From: Candidatus Obscuribacterales bacterium
Lineage (GTDB): Bacteria; Cyanobacteriota; Vampirovibrionia; Obscuribacterales; Obscuribacteraceae
NCBI GenBank assembly: GCA_021732085.1
Contig: JAKFVQ010000024.1
Span: 158,827-222,826 of the forward strand
Direction: 5' to 3'
DNA: 64,000 bases
Positions 9,182-17,642 of the stretch are shown piece after piece. The first letter of the stretch is position 1. Each line of letters begins with the position of its first letter. The position numbers and the translations under genes are program-made. The notes beneath the pieces are model-generated. The model searched no databases and had not been told where the DNA came from. It saw nothing but the letters and a program-made list of their open reading frames with translations.

Positions 9182-11212
9182 TTGTGCGCCCCCGCCGGTT
9201 TGGCTTGGGGAGCCGTTCTTTTGAATCTCGGATTTGAATTCGGAAAACTAAATTTTTCTGCCACGTTATTTGCAATTGCAATTTTCATCTGGATGATTCA
9301 ATCAGTAATTAGCTTACTATGTGGAAAGAAATGTCGCCACGATTTCTCTTCTTTCCTTTTCGCTTTACCTTGCATACTCGTGTTAATCGCTGCTGGAGCA
9401 AGCTGGAATCACCCTCCGGTTAGTTTTGAAGCATCGACAATCATGTTTGGGGATGTCCACATTGCCGAGAAAATCGATTCTCTTTCTGCTATCTTCCTTT
9501 CACTTTTGTCAGTAATTGGTATCGCTACTTCCGCTTTTTCCGTTTCTTATTTGAAGCATCTAAAGGGCAGAATCAACCCAAGCCATTACTGGTCTGCAAT
9601 CTCCGCCTTCATGTTGTCTATGTGTATGGTGATTGTAAGCGCGAATGCTCCGACGTTTCTGGTCTTTTGGGAACTAATGTCACTTAGTGCTCTCGCATTA
9701 ATCGCTTCTGAACATCAGCAAGAGGACGTGCAGAAATCTGCCTTCATCTATTTAATTGCTACAAGAACAGCCACGGCATTCTTGATAGCTGGATTTATTT
9801 GGATGCATTCTATTGCAGGCAGTTGGGGCTTCGACTCATGGTCTTTTGCTGGAAAGAATTGGCTGCCCGCACTGTTTATTGCAATCGGCTTATGCATAAA
9901 ATCAGGACTCTGGCCCTTCCACCTTTCGCTCCCTTACGCCTACACGGCAGCACCATCTCCGGTGTCAGCACTGATGAGTGGAGTGATGAGCAAGGTGGCC
10001 TTCTGTGCAGCGGTCAGATTCTTGGTTGTCGGGCAAGTCGACTCATTGGTCATCGCCGGCGTTTTTCTGGGCGCCGGTCTCATATCAATGTTCTGGGGGA
10101 TTCTCTTTAGTTTGGTGCAGCAGGATCTAAAACGGTTGCTTGCATATTCCAGTGTCGAGAATAATGGCGTTATCTTTTGCGGTCTTGGTTTGGCGCTGGT
10201 CGGCCAGGCTATGAATCATCCTATCGTTTCAGCACTAGCCCTTGCAGCTAGTATTTTTCACAGTATCAATCATGGACTTTTCAAAGCCCTGCTGTTTTTG
10301 TCCGCTGGCACTGTGGAGACAGCTGCCCATACACGTGATTTGGGACTTCTTGGCGGACTGGCAAGCAGAATGCCGATAACGCTGCTGTGCTTCGTAGTTG
10401 GTGCTGCATCAATATGCGCCCTGCCGCCAAGCAACGGATTTGCAAGTAAATGGTTGCTGTATTCGAGTCTGATGAACGAGATTTGGTGTTCTTCAGAATT
10501 AACGGTGAGGGGTCTTGCTCTTGTCTCAATAGGTATCTTAGGGTTAGTGGGTGGACTATCCGTTTTCTCTTTTGCAAGAGCTATCGGAGTCGCATTTCTG
10601 GGAAATCCGCGTTCTGAGTCTGCTGCAAAGGCTTCCGAACTAGGAGTATTTAGCTGGCTTCCGCAAATTACTCTGGCTTGTCTGTGCGTAATCTTGGGTC
10701 TGTGCGCTTCGTTTGTGACTGGACAAGTTGAGCTTCTAGCTTGCGCAACTTTGAAAATTCCAATTACCTCTACACCTAAATTCCAGATGCCGATGCCTCA
10801 AATTGCAGTACTCTTTTTTGTCTCGGCAATGCTTGTATATCACTTAATCCTGAAGACTTCAAAAGCAAGGAAATACGTAACATGGGAATGCGGTTTTGGC
10901 AGCTTATCGCCCAGAATGCAAGTAAGTTCAGTGAGTTTCGCGCAACCTATTGCAAGGATCTTTAGTCAGATTTTGCGTTTCAAGTTACTAGTTGAAATTA
11001 AGGGAGCAGATCGAAGGCATTTCCCTGAATACGTAAAAGTTGAGCCGCAAACAGCTTCCATCCTTGAGAGCAAAGTCTATGGACCGCTAGTTCAAATGCT
11101 GCGAACCCTGTCTGACTTACTGGCGAAACTGCAAGCCGGTTCGGTACATCTTTATCTGCTCTATTTATGCCTGACTTTGCTCCTCATTGTTGCCGTGGGG
11201 ACGAAATTATGA
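9182..11212 (+). CDS. hyfB: HyfB/HycC-type proton-translocating membrane subunit
   Basis: A large antiporter-like subunit (up to 676 residues) of a group 4 hydrogenase-like complex. About 15-16 hydrophobic segments fill the chain. The proton-antiporter core is clear: FWELMSLSALALIASE near residue 165, KSGLWPFHLSLPYAYTAAPSPVSALMSGVMSK near 240-270 (antiporter lysine and proline signature), and SIFHSINHGLFKALLFLSAG near 360. A long polar stretch before the last helix is as in HycC/HyfB. The start at TTG 9182 is uncertain because no strong SD site is visible. Its stop overlaps the next start by four bases (ATGA), giving translational coupling. Confidence 0.88.
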   Translation: MCAPAGLAWGAVLLNLGFEFGKLNFSATLFAIAIFIWMIQSVISLLCGKKCRHDFSSFLFALPCILVLIAAGASWNHPPVSFEASTIMFGDVHIAEKIDSLSAIFLSLLSVIGIATSAFSVSYLKHLKGRINPSHYWSAISAFMLSMCMVIVSANAPTFLVFWELMSLSALALIASEHQQEDVQKSAFIYLIATRTATAFLIAGFIWMHSIAGSWGFDSWSFAGKNWLPALFIAIGLCIKSGLWPFHLSLPYAYTAAPSPVSALMSGVMSKVAFCAAVRFLVVGQVDSLVIAGVFLGAGLISMFWGILFSLVQQDLKRLLAYSSVENNGVIFCGLGLALVGQAMNHPIVSALALAASIFHSINHGLFKALLFLSAGTVETAAHTRDLGLLGGLASRMPITLLCFVVGAASICALPPSNGFASKWLLYSSLMNEIWCSSELTVRGLALVSIGILGLVGGLSVFSFARAIGVAFLGNPRSESAAKASELGVFSWLPQITLACLCVILGLCASFVTGQVELLACATLKIPITSTPKFQMPMPQIAVLFFVSAMLVYHLILKTSKARKYVTWECGFGSLSPRMQVSSVSFAQPIARIFSQILRFKLLVEIKGADRRHFPEYVKVEPQTASILESKVYGPLVQMLRTLSDLLAKLQAGSVHLYLLYLCLTLLLIVAVGTKL

Positions 11213-12147
11213 CGCCAGTTTTTTCTTGGATTTATTTCTTGCTTTGCCTTATCCTGGTGCCGCCGTTGGTATTAAGTATTATTGGCAAAACCAAGGCTCG
11301 TCTGCAAAATCGCCGTGGTCCAGTTCTCTTGCAAGTATTTTATGACTGGTCAAAGCTATGGCGTAAAGACCAGACTTTAAGTTCAACGCTCAGCGGAGTG
11401 TTTCGAAGCACTGCTGTAATAAACACCGTTATCTACTTATCCGTTGCTTTGTTTGTGCCATGGTTGGCACAAAAGCCGCCGATTGACGGCGACGATTTAT
11501 TTCTGCTGCTATATAGTCTGGCCTTGGCACGCTTCCTCTGCCTGCTGGCGTCAATGGATGCCGGATCTGCATTCGGCGCTTTTGCAGCCAGTCGAGAGGC
11601 TACACTTTCGTTGCTGGTCGAACCAGCATTCATGCTGACCCTTGTTGCACTTGCAGTCTGCTCTGGAAGTACAAGCTTGTCCTCGATCTTCGCCTTCTCG
11701 ATTAACCCCGGCGCTGGCCCTGAAGTCTGGTTTCTTGGGGGGATTGCAATCTTTCTCTGCGGACTTGTTGAGTTATCGAGGATGCCAATCGATGATCCTA
11801 CCACCCATCTTGAGCTGACGATGGTTCATGAGGCAATGATTGTGGAGGCATCAGGACGAAATTTGCTGTTGCTGGAATATTCGTATGCGATGAAGATGAC
11901 CGTCTTCCTGGGACTCAGTGCCCAATGCTTTTTACACGCCTACTTTCAGTTCTTGCCTGTTGGAGCAATCTGGTTATGCCTATTGAGTGTTGCCGGAATT
12001 TTTGGACTGGCTGTTCTCGTCGCTTTAATTGAAGCATTAAGCGTGAAGCTCCGCTGGCGCAAAGCTCCCGAATTCATCGCATATGCGCTAACCATGAGTT
12101 TTCTTGCCTGTCTTGTCAGCATTGCCAAAGGAGCCACATTCAGATGA
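11209..12147 (+). CDS. hyfC: HyfC/HycD-type membrane subunit (NuoH-like)
   Basis: The NuoH/HycD-like subunit that joins the membrane arm to the soluble arm. It is 312 residues with about eight membrane helices. Conserved family segments are present: KARLQNRRGPVLLQVFYD near 27-45, GSAFGAFAASREATLSLLVEP near 120-140, and SRMPIDDPTTHLELTMVHEA near 190-210, whose acidic residues are implicated in proton transfer in relatives. ATG 11209 overlaps the stop of the previous gene. The stop in turn overlaps the next start by four bases. Length and motif content are normal. Confidence 0.92.
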   Translation: MTPVFSWIYFLLCLILVPPLVLSIIGKTKARLQNRRGPVLLQVFYDWSKLWRKDQTLSSTLSGVFRSTAVINTVIYLSVALFVPWLAQKPPIDGDDLFLLLYSLALARFLCLLASMDAGSAFGAFAASREATLSLLVEPAFMLTLVALAVCSGSTSLSSIFAFSINPGAGPEVWFLGGIAIFLCGLVELSRMPIDDPTTHLELTMVHEAMIVEASGRNLLLLEYSYAMKMTVFLGLSAQCFLHAYFQFLPVGAIWLCLLSVAGIFGLAVLVALIEALSVKLRWRKAPEFIAYALTMSFLACLVSIAKGATFR

Positions 12148-12785
12148 GCCTCAGTATTGTCGAAATCTTTGCAGTCGCGGCAGCGTTATGCGCAGTTCTC
12201 ATGGCTGGATCTCTACATGTCAAAAGAAACATTTTCTTTTACATGGTGCAGACCGTCTTGCTTGCTGTTGTCACTGCTGAAATAGCTCGTACCGATGGTG
12301 AGCTGAATCTATATCTGATTGCAGTTGCAATTGCAATTTTGAAGGGCGGCTGCGTTCCAATCTTTTTGCGATGGATGGTCAAACGTTTGCAATCTTATAG
12401 CGATCCAGGAATGATGCTTGCGCCACCACTGGCTATGCATGCCAGTTTGCTTTTGTTTGCGCTGAGCTATCTGGAACTCGGTTCTTTAGGCGCGCTGCCC
12501 GGATCGGCTCTTGCCGCTTCAGCCGCGGCCTCCCTATTGCTTACTGGCTTGATTCTCATGTTGACCAGGAAAACTGCGCTGAGCCAGATTATCGGTTTTC
12601 TTGTAATTGAAAACGGTATTTATCTGTTTGCTGTGACACAAACGTCCGGGATGCCGTTGTTGGTTGAGATGGGCGTGATGCTCGATGTCTTGGTTGCTGT
12701 GATGGTGGCAGGATTGATTGTTTTCAGGATACAGCAAAGTTTCGAACACATAGATGTTACTCAGTTAGCAGAATTGAGGGACTGA
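12144..12785 (+). CDS. hyfE: HyfE-like membrane subunit
   Basis: A 213-residue protein with six hydrophobic helices, matching HyfE of hydrogenase-4-type complexes (a NuoK-like module). The segment AIAILKGGCVPIFLRWMVKRL (about 63-83) is the recognisable family stretch and carries the lysine expected in the NuoK-like channel. GFLVIENGIYLFAVT near 150 carries the second conserved acidic residue. It overlaps its neighbours at ATGA (12144-12147) and TGATG (12783-12787). Subunits of this type occur in Hyf, CO-induced and Ehr-type complexes but not in classical formate hydrogenlyase-1. Confidence 0.85.
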   Translation: MSLSIVEIFAVAAALCAVLMAGSLHVKRNIFFYMVQTVLLAVVTAEIARTDGELNLYLIAVAIAILKGGCVPIFLRWMVKRLQSYSDPGMMLAPPLAMHASLLLFALSYLELGSLGALPGSALAASAAASLLLTGLILMLTRKTALSQIIGFLVIENGIYLFAVTQTSGMPLLVEMGVMLDVLVAVMVAGLIVFRIQQSFEHIDVTQLAELRD

Positions 12786-14215
12786 TGACGAACCTTGTAA
12801 TGTTAGCTGCGCTTCCCATTTTGATGGCTGTTCTTGGGCTGACAGCTTTCAGGCTTCCTTTCTTCAGGCAGCTAATCGCATTTTGCGCATGGTGGCAAAT
12901 TCTCTTTGAAGCCTACATATTTCGACCGCTTTGGATGGGAAGGGAATCCATTTCTTTTTTCGAGGGCTTGGCGGCAGACAAAACAGGCGCCATGTTTGCA
13001 TTACTTTCTGCGATTGTCATAGCCGCTGCTCTTACGCATGCCTGTATATTTTTCGATAATGAAAAGCCGCAGGAAGATCTAAGCGACTCAAAACGTGTGG
13101 GCGTGTTTTACGCAAGCAGCAGCTTGTTTTTGCTGGCAATGACGTTGCTTTGCATATGTGACAACATCGGCTACATGTGGATTTGTCTTGAAACGACCAC
13201 TCTGGTTTCTGCCCCGCTTGTTTCTTATTCGCGAAACAAACAGGCATTAGAAGCGACCTGGAAGTATCTGATCATTTGCAGTGTTGGTATCGCTTTTGCG
13301 TTGCTCGGAACCGTTCTTATCTTTGCCTCAAGCCAGCATTCATTTGAGCACGGGACCCTTCAATTAAGTGAGTTAATAAAGAATGCGGCCTCTCTGGACT
13401 ATCCACTTTTGCGTCTGGGATTCATATTCTGCTTCTTGGGTTATGGCACCAAGGCCGGTATCTTCCCGATTCACAGCTGGTTGCCGGACGCGCACTCTGA
13501 GGCTCCAGCTCCAGCCTCGGCCATGCTTTCCGGTGCGCTTCTCAACTGCGCCCTCCTGGCAATATGGCGTTTGGTTCAAGTGGTTGAGGCTTCCGGGCAC
13601 TCGGATTTAGCACTGAAGTTGCCGCTTGTCCTCGGCACAACAACAGTCGCTGCGGCGAGCCTGTTCTTGGTGAAACAGAACGGCGTTAAAAGGATGTGGG
13701 CTTATTCTAGTATTGAAAATGTTGGTTTGATGCTGACAGCAATTGGGCTTGGATCGGCGCCTCTTTTCTTTCTACAGGCTCTCAATCACAGTCTGGCAAA
13801 AGTAGCGCTCTTCCTTTTGGCTGGCAACATAGTCCAGACGTTTGGAACGAAGAAGTTATCAGAACTCAGAGGGCTATTGACTGCTACGCCACCGTGGGGG
13901 CTTCTGCTTATAGCGTCTGCGTTTGCGGTAACCGGCGCTCCGCCATTCGGTTCTTTTATCTCCGAATGGTATATGCTCTCGCTGAGTCTTGAAAAGCATC
14001 TCTGGCCAGTCTTCGCCGTGCTAATCGCTTCACTCTCGATCACTTTTATAGCCGTTTTTTATCACATCGCTGCGTGTTTGTGGGGCACACCAGCACCTAC
14101 GCAAGCTTCAATTCGGATAAGTGTGCAAAGCAGTTTCATACCGGCAATTCTGATTCTGGCATGCTTAATCGTCGGGGTGAGCCCGATTTCAAAATGCATA
14201 ATTCAATTTTTTTAG
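12785..14215 (+). CDS. hyfF: HyfF-type antiporter-like membrane subunit
   Basis: A second antiporter-like subunit of 476 residues with about 14 membrane helices. Diagnostic segments are ICLETTTLVSAPLVSYSR near 137, GYGTKAGIFPIHSWLPDAHSEAPAPASAMLSG near 220-250 with the key lysine and histidine, and LNHSLAKVALFLLAGN near 332. Two antiporter-type subunits (this and HyfB) predict more than one ion translocation path per catalytic cycle, as in Hyf. It begins one base inside the HyfE stop codon. The next gene starts eight bases after its stop. Confidence 0.9.
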   Translation: MTNLVMLAALPILMAVLGLTAFRLPFFRQLIAFCAWWQILFEAYIFRPLWMGRESISFFEGLAADKTGAMFALLSAIVIAAALTHACIFFDNEKPQEDLSDSKRVGVFYASSSLFLLAMTLLCICDNIGYMWICLETTTLVSAPLVSYSRNKQALEATWKYLIICSVGIAFALLGTVLIFASSQHSFEHGTLQLSELIKNAASLDYPLLRLGFIFCFLGYGTKAGIFPIHSWLPDAHSEAPAPASAMLSGALLNCALLAIWRLVQVVEASGHSDLALKLPLVLGTTTVAAASLFLVKQNGVKRMWAYSSIENVGLMLTAIGLGSAPLFFLQALNHSLAKVALFLLAGNIVQTFGTKKLSELRGLLTATPPWGLLLIASAFAVTGAPPFGSFISEWYMLSLSLEKHLWPVFAVLIASLSITFIAVFYHIAACLWGTPAPTQASIRISVQSSFIPAILILACLIVGVSPISKCIIQFF

Positions 14216-14223
14216 AGGCACAA

Positions 14224-15708
14224 ATGAAGATCGCTCATTCCCGGTTAGAACTCAATAATCGCCATTCCACTATCAACAAGCTGGTAAAGGAAGATGGTAT
14301 GCGAATCGGATTGATAAGCTCAATTGATGGCAGCCAGTTACTGACGGTACTAATTGATCCCAAAAATGGAGAGCTTCAGATCTTTGAGACTTCCCTTGAG
14401 TCTCATCATTATCCAAGTTTGAGTAGGTGCTTGCCTTCTGCCCATTGGCAGGAGAGGATCGTCTGGAATATGTTTGGGCTTGTCCCTGAGGAGCATCCTC
14501 GCCTCAAGCAGGTTCTTTTGCATGAGCCCTACAGCGCTGATTTCTTTCCATTGCGTACGGTCAGCGGCCCGTTTGAAGTCCCCGAGCGCCCGCACCAGGG
14601 ACAATACCAGTTCCTGGAAGTGAAAGGCGACGGCGTTTATGAGATACCCGTTGGACCCATTCACGCGGGAATTATTGAACCGGGACACTTTAGATTTAGC
14701 TGTTTGGGCGAAGTAATCGTTAATCTTGAAATACGCTTGGGTTATGTTCATCGCGGTGTAGAGAAAAGGCTTACAGAAGTAAATTGGCGCAAAGGTCGTT
14801 TCATTGCAGAATCGGCAGCATCAGACAGTTCGACTGCGTATGCCATTGGATTTGCTGAATGCATCGAATCCATGTTCTCTCTTGAAGTTCCACATCGGGC
14901 TCGTTTGCTTCGGGTACTTGCGCTAGAGGTGGAGCGCGTCGGCATGCATTTAGCAGATTTGGGCGGACTTGCCGGCGACATTGGATTTCTTGCCGCCGCA
15001 TCGTCTTTTCAACGCATCCGCGGTATTGCGTTTCGGATGGCTGAGCTTCTGACAGGTCAACGATTTCTTCGAGCGTTCATTTGCCCCGGCGGCGTTGTCA
15101 GAGATGTTTCTACGGCTATGCTAAAAGACATTTCGGCATCTGTGTCGAAGCTGCAAACAGAGATTCCTGTTCTGACAGAGATGCTATTGGAGAATCAAGG
15201 CGTCAATGATCGGATGCGAGGCGTGGGCCGCGTCTCTCATTGGCTGGCGCTAGACTTTGCCCTGGTAGGTCCTAGCGGACGGGCTTCTGGAATTGAGTAT
15301 GACGCGCGCCAGTTCCACCCAGATTATCCAGATTTTGAATTGGCTTTGCAGACCGAAGGAGATGTCTATAGCCGCGCGGTTGTCCGGGCAATCGAAGTTC
15401 AGAAATCAATTTCCATCATTGAGTCTGTGTTGGATAAACTCTGCAATGAAGAGAGTCAGTTCTTTCTCCAACTGCCAGAAGATTTACCGCCCAATGCAAT
15501 CGGCTGTTCGGTAGTGGAAGGTCATCGCGGCGAACTAGTGCAGCTCGCTCTTAGCGACCAGTCGGGGCGAATCAAGCGTTACTGTTTCAAAGATGCCAGC
15601 GTTAATAATTGGACGGCTTTGGCGATTGCTGCTCGTAACAATCTAGTTGCCGATTTTCCACTGTGCAACAAGAGTTTCGCTTTGGCGTACAGCGGACATG
15701 ACTTGTAG
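14224..15708 (+). CDS. Hydrogenase-like large subunit, NuoC-NuoD fusion, lacking NiFe cysteines
   Basis: 494 residues. The first 130 are a NuoC-like 30-kDa domain (VWNMFGLVPEEHPRLKQVLL and DFFPLR). The rest is a NuoD/HycE-like domain, starting GVYEIPVGPIHAGIIEPGHFRF and continuing LGYVHRGVEKRL. In active enzymes the next stretch carries an RxCGxC motif; here the aligned residues are FIAESAASDSSTAYA with no cysteine. The C-terminal DPCxxC motif is also absent: the aligned end is DFPLCNKSFALAYSGHDL with a single cysteine. A NiFe site therefore cannot form in the usual way. The start at ATG 14224 has AGAGG five bases upstream. It is best placed among the Ehr (energy-converting hydrogenase related) large subunits. 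Confidence 0.88.
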   Translation: MKIAHSRLELNNRHSTINKLVKEDGMRIGLISSIDGSQLLTVLIDPKNGELQIFETSLESHHYPSLSRCLPSAHWQERIVWNMFGLVPEEHPRLKQVLLHEPYSADFFPLRTVSGPFEVPERPHQGQYQFLEVKGDGVYEIPVGPIHAGIIEPGHFRFSCLGEVIVNLEIRLGYVHRGVEKRLTEVNWRKGRFIAESAASDSSTAYAIGFAECIESMFSLEVPHRARLLRVLALEVERVGMHLADLGGLAGDIGFLAAASSFQRIRGIAFRMAELLTGQRFLRAFICPGGVVRDVSTAMLKDISASVSKLQTEIPVLTEMLLENQGVNDRMRGVGRVSHWLALDFALVGPSGRASGIEYDARQFHPDYPDFELALQTEGDVYSRAVVRAIEVQKSISIIESVLDKLCNEESQFFLQLPEDLPPNAIGCSVVEGHRGELVQLALSDQSGRIKRYCFKDASVNNWTALAIAARNNLVADFPLCNKSFALAYSGHDL

Positions 15709-15717
15709 GAGGCACCA

Positions 15718-16512
15718 TTGCTAAAACTATTAACTTACTTGCTTAGAAATGGGGTGGTGACGCAAACCGAAGCAATGCTCCCACTGAGTGAAGCTTCTTT
15801 GGGAATGCCGCAGCTTTCCGGCGCCGCCTGTCTTGGAGAATCCTGCAAGCTCTGCCGCGATGCATGTCCTACCGATGCCATCAACATAGTGGATGGAAGC
15901 AGTATTTCGAAAACATTCATATCGCTGGATCGCGGAGCATGTATCAATTGCTCGCTTTGTATCGATCTTTGCCCGACAAAGAGCATTGTCTCTGATCGCG
16001 ATCCGCGCACAGCCGCAAGAACTCGTGATGAGCTTGTTCTCAATTCGCCCGGAACGTCGCAGCATTCGTCGGCCCAGACAGGCTCGACTTCGGCAAATCC
16101 CTTCAAGCGTTCTATTGCTTGTCGCGTTGTATCAACCGGCTGTAGCGCCTGCGACCAAGAAATTTCTGCTGCCGCAAATCCGATCTTCGATATGGAGAGA
16201 TTTGGTGTTCATGTGGTGGCATCGCCGCGATTTGCTGATGTGTTGCTAGTGACCGGACCCGTTCCGAAAGCCATGCACGATCCTTTGAAGCGCTGCTATG
16301 AAGCTATGGCGGAGCCGAGGCGGGTGATCGCAGTCGGTACTTGTGCTTCAAGTGGCGGCGTCCATCGGGATAGCTATTCAGAAGCAAACGGAGTCAGTGA
16401 TATATTGCCAGTCGACGTTTTCATTCCAGGTTGCCCGCCCCATCCAATGAGTATAATTGCCGGACTCATGTTGTTGATGGACAGACTCCCTGTTCTATCT
16501 GATCGAAAATGA
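15718..16512 (+). CDS. Fused HyfH-like ferredoxin and HyfI/NuoB-like iron-sulfur subunit
   Basis: 264 residues. Residues about 38-90 hold two [4Fe-4S] sites: CLGESCKLCRDACP (first spacing four instead of two) and CINCSLCIDLCP. A Ser/Thr/Gln-rich linker follows. Residues about 132-255 are the small-subunit domain with all four proximal-cluster cysteines: STGCSACDQE, GTCASSGG and PGCPPHP. HyfH and HyfI are separate genes in E. coli, so this is a fusion that would link electron entry directly to the proximal cluster. The start is TTG 15718, with AGGAGG (15707-15712) five bases before it. An intact iron-sulfur wire beside a NiFe-less large subunit is notable. Confidence 0.9.
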   Translation: MLKLLTYLLRNGVVTQTEAMLPLSEASLGMPQLSGAACLGESCKLCRDACPTDAINIVDGSSISKTFISLDRGACINCSLCIDLCPTKSIVSDRDPRTAARTRDELVLNSPGTSQHSSAQTGSTSANPFKRSIACRVVSTGCSACDQEISAAANPIFDMERFGVHVVASPRFADVLLVTGPVPKAMHDPLKRCYEAMAEPRRVIAVGTCASSGGVHRDSYSEANGVSDILPVDVFIPGCPPHPMSIIAGLMLLMDRLPVLSDRK

Positions 16513-16583
16513 AAGCAAAACGAATTTTTTTCGTGTTAAAGTACAAAGCAAATCGCCGAATCTTGGCAGGTATGTCAAGAAGG

Positions 16584-16603
16584 CGCTGGTCTTTTGACCA
16601 GCG
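16584..16603 (+). promoter_or_regulatory. 8-bp hairpin in the leader of the carbonic-anhydrase-like gene
   Basis: CGCTGGTC and GACCAGCG are separated by TTTT, 21 bases before the start of the next gene and 72 bases after the hydrogenase-like operon stop. No T-run follows, so it is more likely a leader hairpin or mRNA processing site than a terminator. Confidence 0.45.
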
Positions 16604-16624
16604 TAGTATTGAGAAGGAGCTGCA

Positions 16625-17269
16625 ATGAATAATCTTCCATCAGTAAAGGTGGACGAAAAATATCGTGATCGACTCAAGGAATTTCATACCAAAGATGATA
16701 TCCCTCAAGAGTGGCGTGGCACTCCGATAGAGTCATTCATCATGTCTCAAAATTTTGGTTGGCCGGTGCAACCATCGGGACATCCAGAAGTTTTGATTGC
16801 TACATGCATTGAGTTTCGCTACGCACTGCCTATCCCACGTATGTACGCTTATGTCATACGGCGAGCAAGCGGGCGTGTAATCGGTTCTGAATTTAGCGTT
16901 GGCTATACGATGGCCAAAGGTGTGAGAAACCTGATTATGATCGGGCACAACGATTGCGGAATGTCAAAAATGACTGAGAACGCACCATCTGTAATTGCTG
17001 CTTTCATGGAACAGGGCTGGTCCAGAGAGGCTGCTGAAGCCTACGTTCAGAAACATGGCACTCGTCACGCCATAGAAGATGAGCTTGAGTCATTGAAGGA
17101 TGAGTACATTCGGGTTAAGGGACTATTTCCGAAACTGAACATTGCGCCGCTATTTGTATGCTTGCATGATGGACGCCTTTACTTGCCGAACTGGTATTCC
17201 GAGGAGCTGGCCAAAGAAATTAGCAGCCACCATTCGGTGAACGATCAAATAATCGCCAGCTTGCCGTAA
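16625..17269 (+). CDS. Beta-carbonic-anhydrase-like protein
   Basis: A 214-residue protein with the beta-class zinc-ligand pattern: CIEFRYALP near residue 60 supplies the first Cys and the Arg, and GHNDCGM near 115 supplies His and the second Cys. In canonical enzymes the first motif is CxDxR; here the Asp of the catalytic Asp-Arg dyad is Glu, which may alter activity. The segment FSVGYTMAKGVRNLIMIGHNDCG follows the family. AAGGAG lies six bases before the ATG. It follows the hydrogenase-like operon by 112 bases on the same strand, so co-transcription is possible. The normal reaction is CO2/bicarbonate interconversion; whether this member does so is unproven. Confidence 0.75.
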   Translation: MNNLPSVKVDEKYRDRLKEFHTKDDIPQEWRGTPIESFIMSQNFGWPVQPSGHPEVLIATCIEFRYALPIPRMYAYVIRRASGRVIGSEFSVGYTMAKGVRNLIMIGHNDCGMSKMTENAPSVIAAFMEQGWSREAAEAYVQKHGTRHAIEDELESLKDEYIRVKGLFPKLNIAPLFVCLHDGRLYLPNWYSEELAKEISSHHSVNDQIIASLP

Positions 17270-17276
17270 GCCGGCT

Positions 17277-17627
17277 CTAGTGCATTTGTGATAGCAACAA
17301 CTCGCCAATCATGTGGACCACAAGAGGCATGGTTGGAAACATAGCGATCGCTTTCACTAACCTGCTGTCGATTTTTTCTTTGCGCTTTTTTGCCAGCCCC
17401 ATACAGGACGCCCCTGCCAAACCGACAACGCCGGTCAACGCCGTCGCCACTTTCACGAGATCTTGCATGTTTGTGATGTTTTCGGGGTTGGCAAGATCGC
17501 TATTTGCAGCTTGAATGCACGAGACATATGGTGTTTCATGCCCGAGCACTCCTTGCCCGGCCGCGGCGGCGGCAAAGGCTGGAGCAGCAAATGCGGCCAA
17601 AATAATTGCGTGTTTGAAAATGCTCAT
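17277..17627 (-). CDS. Small exported or membrane protein, unknown
   Basis: A 116-residue protein starting MSIFKHAIILAAFAAPAFAA, a clear signal peptide with an Ala-rich cleavage region. Two further hydrophobic segments follow (about residues 56-78 and 92-110), with a KKRKEK basic stretch between. No family is recognised. The ATG at 17627 is preferred over 17642 because it gives a normal signal peptide. It converges on the carbonic-anhydrase-like gene with a seven-base gap. Confidence 0.6.
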   Translation of the reverse strand: MSIFKHAIILAAFAAPAFAAAAAGQGVLGHETPYVSCIQAANSDLANPENITNMQDLVKVATALTGVVGLAGASCMGLAKKRKEKIDSRLVKAIAMFPTMPLVVHMIGELLLSQMH

Positions 17628-17642
17628 AGCAAAATCCACCAT

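Noticed and set aside
14224..15708. Calling the large subunit a functional [NiFe] hydrogenase
   Set aside because: Both CxxC metal-binding motifs are absent and no maturation genes are present in the window, so hydrogenase activity is not supported.
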